Shown here piece by piece: positions 59,480-64,000 of a DNA stretch of 64,000 nucleotides. Made by a program: the position numbers and the translations under genes. Position 1 is the first letter of the stretch. Every line of letters begins with the position of its first letter. The notes beneath the pieces are model-generated. The model did not search any database, was not told where the DNA came from, and saw only the letters and a program-made list of their open reading frames with translations. The DNA comes from Acanthosoma haemorrhoidale (Eukaryota; Arthropoda; Insecta; Hemiptera; Acanthosomatidae): NCBI GenBank assembly GCA_930367205.1, contig OV884015.1, forward strand, positions 107,758,509-107,822,508, read 5' to 3'.

Positions 59480-61730
59480 AAGTGGGAAGAGAGCTAATTA
59501 ATTCTAGAGGAGGATGGGCGGACATGACTCAATGCTGATGGAGGTTGTCTGCTTCCATAACTGCCCTTACTCCAATCCTTGGATTGTTTTGACAATCACA
59601 AACCGTGTTGTTTGTTTCGAACAAGGTTTGGAGCGTGTTGCGTTCAGACAGGTGTCTGACAAGAGTTGCATTCGGTGCAAATGTACTGTTTGATGACACT
59701 TTGAACAAATTGGCGTTTTAGAATAGCGTCACTGGTCCTGGTTTAATTTGGGTCTCAGGGTGAACTATGTTATGGTTGTTGTAAGGTAATACTTGTGCGC
59801 GTATAAATTATTGTTATTTCCATAAATGGACCAATTTAACGCAGCCCCTCTGGAAAAAATGGACTGAGCAGTGAGCAGGTTTCACCACCTACATGCCAAT
59901 AACATTAACTTATTAGCGTAATGAGAGAATTAATGAGGGACGGGTAATGATTGGCAGAGCCGCAACGGTGGTGAGTCGATATCAATTATGCACAATCAAC
60001 TGATCCACGGACGTGCGTGGAAGGTGTAATGATTCAATCACAGCGTGCAGTCATTAGCGGGCCTACCTCAGCGAGACTTTATTATGCCTCGGGCCCGCAT
60101 CTGACACGAATCAACGGACTTGGGGAGAGGCCGAAGCCCCGTATCCTCGCTCGATACAGCAGGGATTGAAGTAAATTGCCAACCAACAAACCTCCAGTCA
60201 AAAGGGAAACAAATAAATCAATTTATTACCAATATTTACATAGTAAAAATGATTCATTTCGGTTCTGAAACTCAACAAAAACAAAAAAATTAAAAATCTA
60301 GATATAATGGCTTATCTTTGGGTGATTTACCGACGATTATATTTCTGAAGCTCAATGATTCAAAAAAAGAAACTTCATTTGGTATAACACACAAAGGTAC
60401 AATTATATATCGTTACAATCTAAGAGCTTACTAGCTAATGACTGCCCTAAGGGACCAACACTCTGGCTTATGCCTAAAGGGTATTTATCTGTGTAGGAAA
60501 ATGATAACAGTAGTGATAATAGTACAGATATTAGTGAAAGGTCGAGGGAGACAAATATTTAGAATAGAGGTCTGGGAAAGGAAAATAAGTTATTGATAAT
60601 TACAATAGAGCTGATTACAAGTTAACAGATACAGTTCTTGGGATGTTAAACGTACCATTTGATAATGATAAAATTATATATATTACATAACTGACGTTAG
60701 CAATATTTTGCAGAAATGGATTCTAATTGTGTTTACATCTGTAATATTTTACGGTTATTGGTTTCCTAGAATATAATCAGCTTTGGATACGCCGTCGAAC
60801 ATTGTTAAAGAATTATTTTTGATTATTTGAAATTGGCATGAGTTGACTATATGCTTGTTAGTAAATGTGCTTTGCATGATAAATTTCGTCTGGGTATTAA
60901 ACCTAGAATTTGTCACGATAATAAATGGGAGTGGTTTCAGCAGTGGTACCACCCAATTTTCATACTCTATGGATTAATGTCACTTTTACCGGATGACATT
61001 TTAAACCTAATCTATGCGGTCAATTATTATTTAGTTAAAAACGAAATAAATGACCTATAAAGTAAGAAGCAAGATCCAGAGAAACATATATCATATATAT
61101 GAACGAATTAACTTTATTATGGCAATAAGGAGTTACGATTCTGTAGCACAAAGCTATAAACATTTAATCATAATAAAAAATGCATATATAAATTAGAAAA
61201 AAAACATGAAACTTATTTACAGTTTAATAATTGTAGGAGATAAATATATTATATTCATAAGATTGACTCTAAGAAAAAAAATAATAATGAAAAAGGTTTC
61301 TAAAATATTATTACAGGTAAATACAAATTCCACACACAATAAAATAATTGGTTGATAGATCTTCATAGTGTAGAAGTAACTTCCTTATGAACAAACAATT
61401 CCTAATATAATTTTTATTTTCTATTTACAAATTTTTTAATTTGTGAAATTACAATCTTATCCAGCATTAATAAAGGTGACTTAAGAGCTCATTCATAACT
61501 TGTATACAATTACCCTCAGGAGGTTCTGCGGACGTATGAAGTACTTACTGTAGTTCTAGTGTTATCGATTCGACCCTCCATCGTAATACTTGAGAAAAAA
61601 ATGAACTGTTAAGAGACAATCAATAATTATGTTTCTATCTCCATCTTTTTGGAGGGTTTTGATGTATTTATGTAAATATGTTTGACTGCAGTTTTTAAAT
61701 AAAATACGTTCAATTAAGAAGTCTGTTTTA
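59480..61730. other. Unique sequence including a GC-balanced, TAAT-rich block
   Basis: 59480-59800 holds a minus-strand open stretch of about 57 codons with no recognised motif. 59860-60175 is less AT-rich than its flanks, contains repeated TAAT-type motifs (TAATGAGAGAATTAATGAGG, TAATGATTGG) and a GCGGGCC/GGGCCCGC inverted repeat (60056-60101). It could be a regulatory element or a non-coding exon, but I cannot assign it. The rest is AT-rich. Confidence 0.4.
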
Positions 61731-61734
61731 TGTG

Positions 61735-61786
61735 TTCACGCCAGTGCGACGTCATTATGGTTCACGCCAGTGCGACGTCATTATGG
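61735..61786. repeat. 26-bp tandem duplication with ACGTCA
   Basis: The unit TTCACGCCAGTGCGACGTCA plus TTATGG occurs exactly twice, at 61735-61760 and 61761-61786. Each unit contains GACGTCA, a CRE-like site. It lies about 95 bp upstream of the solo LTR. Confidence 0.9.
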
Positions 61787-61873
61787 TTCAAAGTCACATG
61801 TCACCTGGTGGGTTGTGGAGTATAGATGACAAAAGAGAGTCGAGGTCGGAGTCATCTGTATTGTAGCCATATT

Positions 61874-61878
61874 GTTGG
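61874..61878. repeat. Solo LTR target duplication, left
   Basis: GTTGG, matched exactly at 62860-62864. Confidence 0.85.
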
Positions 61879-62859
61879 TGTTAAGGCCAGATAAAGTTTT
61901 TGTTTTGTTGGAAAAGTGAAGTAAATTGAATTAATTTTTTTTGGTCTTTATTTAAAAAATTAATTTGTTTGTTGGATTTAATTATTTATTATTTTCGTTA
62001 CTGACGTAAAAAAAAAAACTGTAAATAAAAATCGTCATTTTTTTTTATTGTTCATGTAAAATATGATTGTGTAATTTCTGTTCATTATATTTCGTAAGAT
62101 TAAATTGTAATCTAAGTTAAATACCTAAAGGAGAATTCCATACCTAGGACAGTGGCACTTTGGACTTTTGGTAGGGGAACTTGTGGGCCCAAGCCCATTT
62201 ACTTCAGTGTTGAGGTAACGTCTGAACAGTTAAGGTGTACCGATCTCAGACTTAATTGCCCATTTGGCCAAAATCATACCTATATGATATTTAACGTTCC
62301 CCTTGGAGCTTGGAATCGCCGCCCTGCGGTTGGATTTTTTTTGAGCCTCAACCTGACCACGACAGCTCTACGTTTTGTTTGCAGCCTGCACCCGCGAGAG
62401 CGCTTGAACTGCAACCTGCCGCTGCGTGAATATACACTTATTTCCTAATCAATTCCGTAATTGATTTGTTGCTGGTTGCCTTTTGAGTATTTATTTTGTT
62501 TAAATGGCATTATGTTTAACTTGGATGAGTTTATTGACAATTTAATTACAAGTGACGAGAATTTGGTTAATTCCTTTAATTATTAAGGATAAAAGACATT
62601 TTTTTATTTCGAAACCAGTCTGTCTTACATTGACAAATTTTATTATTATTAACCAGGCCTGGGTACTTTATTTTGCTCCTCATTTTTTTTTATGAAATTT
62701 TATAATATTCTGTTTAATTTTAGAATAAATATATTGTGAATTGGCATCAAATCTTATTTTCATTCATTTACAGTCCACTAGTTCATGCTAATGAACCAAC
62801 CTGTTTTTGAATTATCACTTGGAAGTATATAATACTCCACGGGTAGTTCAGCGTAAACA
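61879..62859 (+). repeat. Solo BEL LTR
   Basis: This is a single LTR of the same family as 14175-15029, in plus orientation: it starts TGTTAAGGCCAGATAAAG and ends GTTCAGCGTAAACA. The duplication GTTGG is exact at 61874-61878 and 62860-62864, so a full element inserted here and recombined out between its LTRs. It is 981 bp against 855. The extra 120 or so bases lie near 62448-62560 (AATCAATTCCGTAATTGATT onward), where the young copies have a short ATATATAC linker. Point differences are frequent, so this is an older or different subfamily. Confidence 0.92.
62152..62448 (+). other. 98-codon open frame inside the solo LTR
   Basis: The frame starts MALWTFGRGTCGPKPIYFSV and runs through GAWNRRPAVGFFLSL to LNCNLPLREYTLIS. 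The same island in the young LTRs is split into two frames because a T8 run here is T10 there. I do not recognise the product. Differences between copies do not look mainly synonymous, so translation is not supported; the island may be conserved for an RNA or promoter role. Confidence 0.4.
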
Positions 62860-62864
62860 GTTGG
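62860..62864. repeat. Solo LTR target duplication, right
   Basis: GTTGG, matched exactly at 61874-61878. Confidence 0.85.
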
Positions 62865-63930
62865 TGTAATTAAACATATTTAGTGATATACATAAAGAAC
62901 CTTATTCGCGAGGTGTTGTTTTCCACTTGTGTTAACGTTATTATAGAACTTGAAGGCTGTGTCAAGTGGACGTGTGATGAGCCGCATGAACCATATGTAA
63001 GAGGAACATTATTGACAGAGGTGATAGACAGGAGGTAAGCTAATGTCACAATTCATATTATACAGTCCATTTGTACAGTCTAAATACCCTGGTGTTGGGT
63101 GTTTTGACGTGTACAAATGTATAACCGAATGATTGTAGAAAACGTAAGTATTTCTCATCTCTAAAAATTAGCTGTTCAACAAATGACTAAAAAAAAAAAA
63201 AAATAATAATTTAAACAAGCTTCAACAATCTACTTTTGGCTCTCATTACATAATTTCTTCTTATTGCAATAAAATTAATAATAAAATGGCGTATTCTACG
63301 TTCCTTTAACGAATCTGAACAAACCATAAATTTAAATCATTAACAACCAGCACTTCTACAGATACCCCATAACTTTAGTTATGTTCTATTATTATTCTAT
63401 AAGCAGTTCAATTATTCACGCCTGTTACTCCAATATGAGATGGTTGCCCCTAATGTGTATGATAACTCCGAGTCATGCTGCCTTTTGATAAGTACAAGTC
63501 ACTTGGCCAATGTGCTAATATATTATTTAATTATCCTGTGTGTCAGATTGTCAGTGAAGTTAATTTAATGCAATTTGAATACGAGAGTTCCTCGTATTAA
63601 GTCATTTTTTTTTTTCTCCCCTGGCTTAATAAAAGTGGAAATGACCCGTGGAAATAGGGAACCGCCAAGCTAGAAATGTAACAGAAAAACAAAACAAAAA
63701 AACTTCAATATATCAGATATTTGTCAGTGAGCGGCCATCAATCAGAATAAATGGAACAGAAGTGAACTTTTTGAAGTGGATGAATGCGGGATGGATATTT
63801 CATTTCCAATAGTTCTTCCTTCGTCATTTTACCATTTGCCTCCTAAACCAAAAATAACCTGTTACGGTTTCAAAAATAACAAATTTTGTTTTTACTTGAG
63901 TATTTATTGTATATCCAGCTACTTTTTTTT
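62865..63930. other. AT-rich intergenic sequence
   Basis: There is no recognisable gene or repeat between the solo LTR and the edge LINE fragment. Confidence 0.5.
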
Positions 63931-63934
63931 TCCC

Positions 63935-64000
63935 ATCGAAACCTATCCAACCATCCTAATCCCCTAGCACAGCGCGGCACAACCCTATAATCCTCCTCGG
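63935..64000 (+). mobile_element. Jockey LINE fragment cut by the window edge
   Basis: CCTATCCAACCATCCTAATC, then CTAGCACAG and CCCTATAATCCTCCTCGG match the ORF2 C-terminal coding region of the copies at 37135-37199 and 43596-43780. A deletion near 63973 removes part of TCATTGCACTGCGCC. The fragment continues beyond the window. Confidence 0.75.

Noticed and set aside
59860..60175. Ribosomal RNA fragment
   Set aside because: It has rRNA-like composition, but I could not match any conserved 18S or 28S segment.

Overview
This window is repeat-dominated, AT-rich nuclear DNA from an animal, most likely an arthropod. The evidence is a 192-bp tandem satellite, BEL/Pao and copia LTR-retrotransposon sequence, Jockey-clade LINE 3' ends, mariner and other DDxD transposons, tRNA-derived SINE heads, and no prokaryotic gene organisation. 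The mixture would suit a copepod such as a sea louse, but the sequence alone does not fix the species. I see no intact host gene. The only candidate host coding piece is a short predicted last exon at 23028-23122.

Layout. 1-12660: about 66 copies of a 192-bp satellite monomer with clear higher-order duplications, running off the left edge. 12665-14174: an old antisense LINE fragment, then AT-rich filler. 14175-19883: a very young BEL/Pao retroelement on the minus strand, with two 855/856-bp LTRs that differ by one homopolymer base as far as I read, and a CAATC target duplication. 20000-28150: a promoter-bearing repeat, a copia relic, the candidate exon, a SINE head, a fold-back-like mariner derivative and a LINE fragment. 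28160-39581: three defective members of one DDxD transposon family, a mariner relic split by a LINE insertion with a 12-bp target duplication, and another LINE copy with a 14-bp duplication. 40000-55530: more promoter-bearing repeat and LINE 3' ends, a decayed unknown repeat protein, Tc1-type terminal repeats, a CR1/L2-like LINE tail and a 106-bp mariner MITE. 55530-64000: AT-rich DNA, the longest Jockey fragment, a solo BEL LTR with its own GTTGG target duplication, and a last Jockey fragment cut by the window edge.

The most notable object is the BEL/Pao element. Its Gag and aspartic protease regions look normal. Where reverse transcriptase, RNase H and most of integrase should follow, the reading frame instead runs into a RecQ/BLM-type helicase segment (the conserved block before motif I, Walker A, and motif Ia), and then rejoins the integrase C-terminus in the same frame. 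One in-frame TGA interrupts the helicase segment just after Walker A. This is a retrotransposon that appears to have captured part of a host Bloom-helicase mRNA in place of its own pol core. The matching LTRs and intact target duplication imply that it moved very recently, presumably using enzymes supplied in trans.
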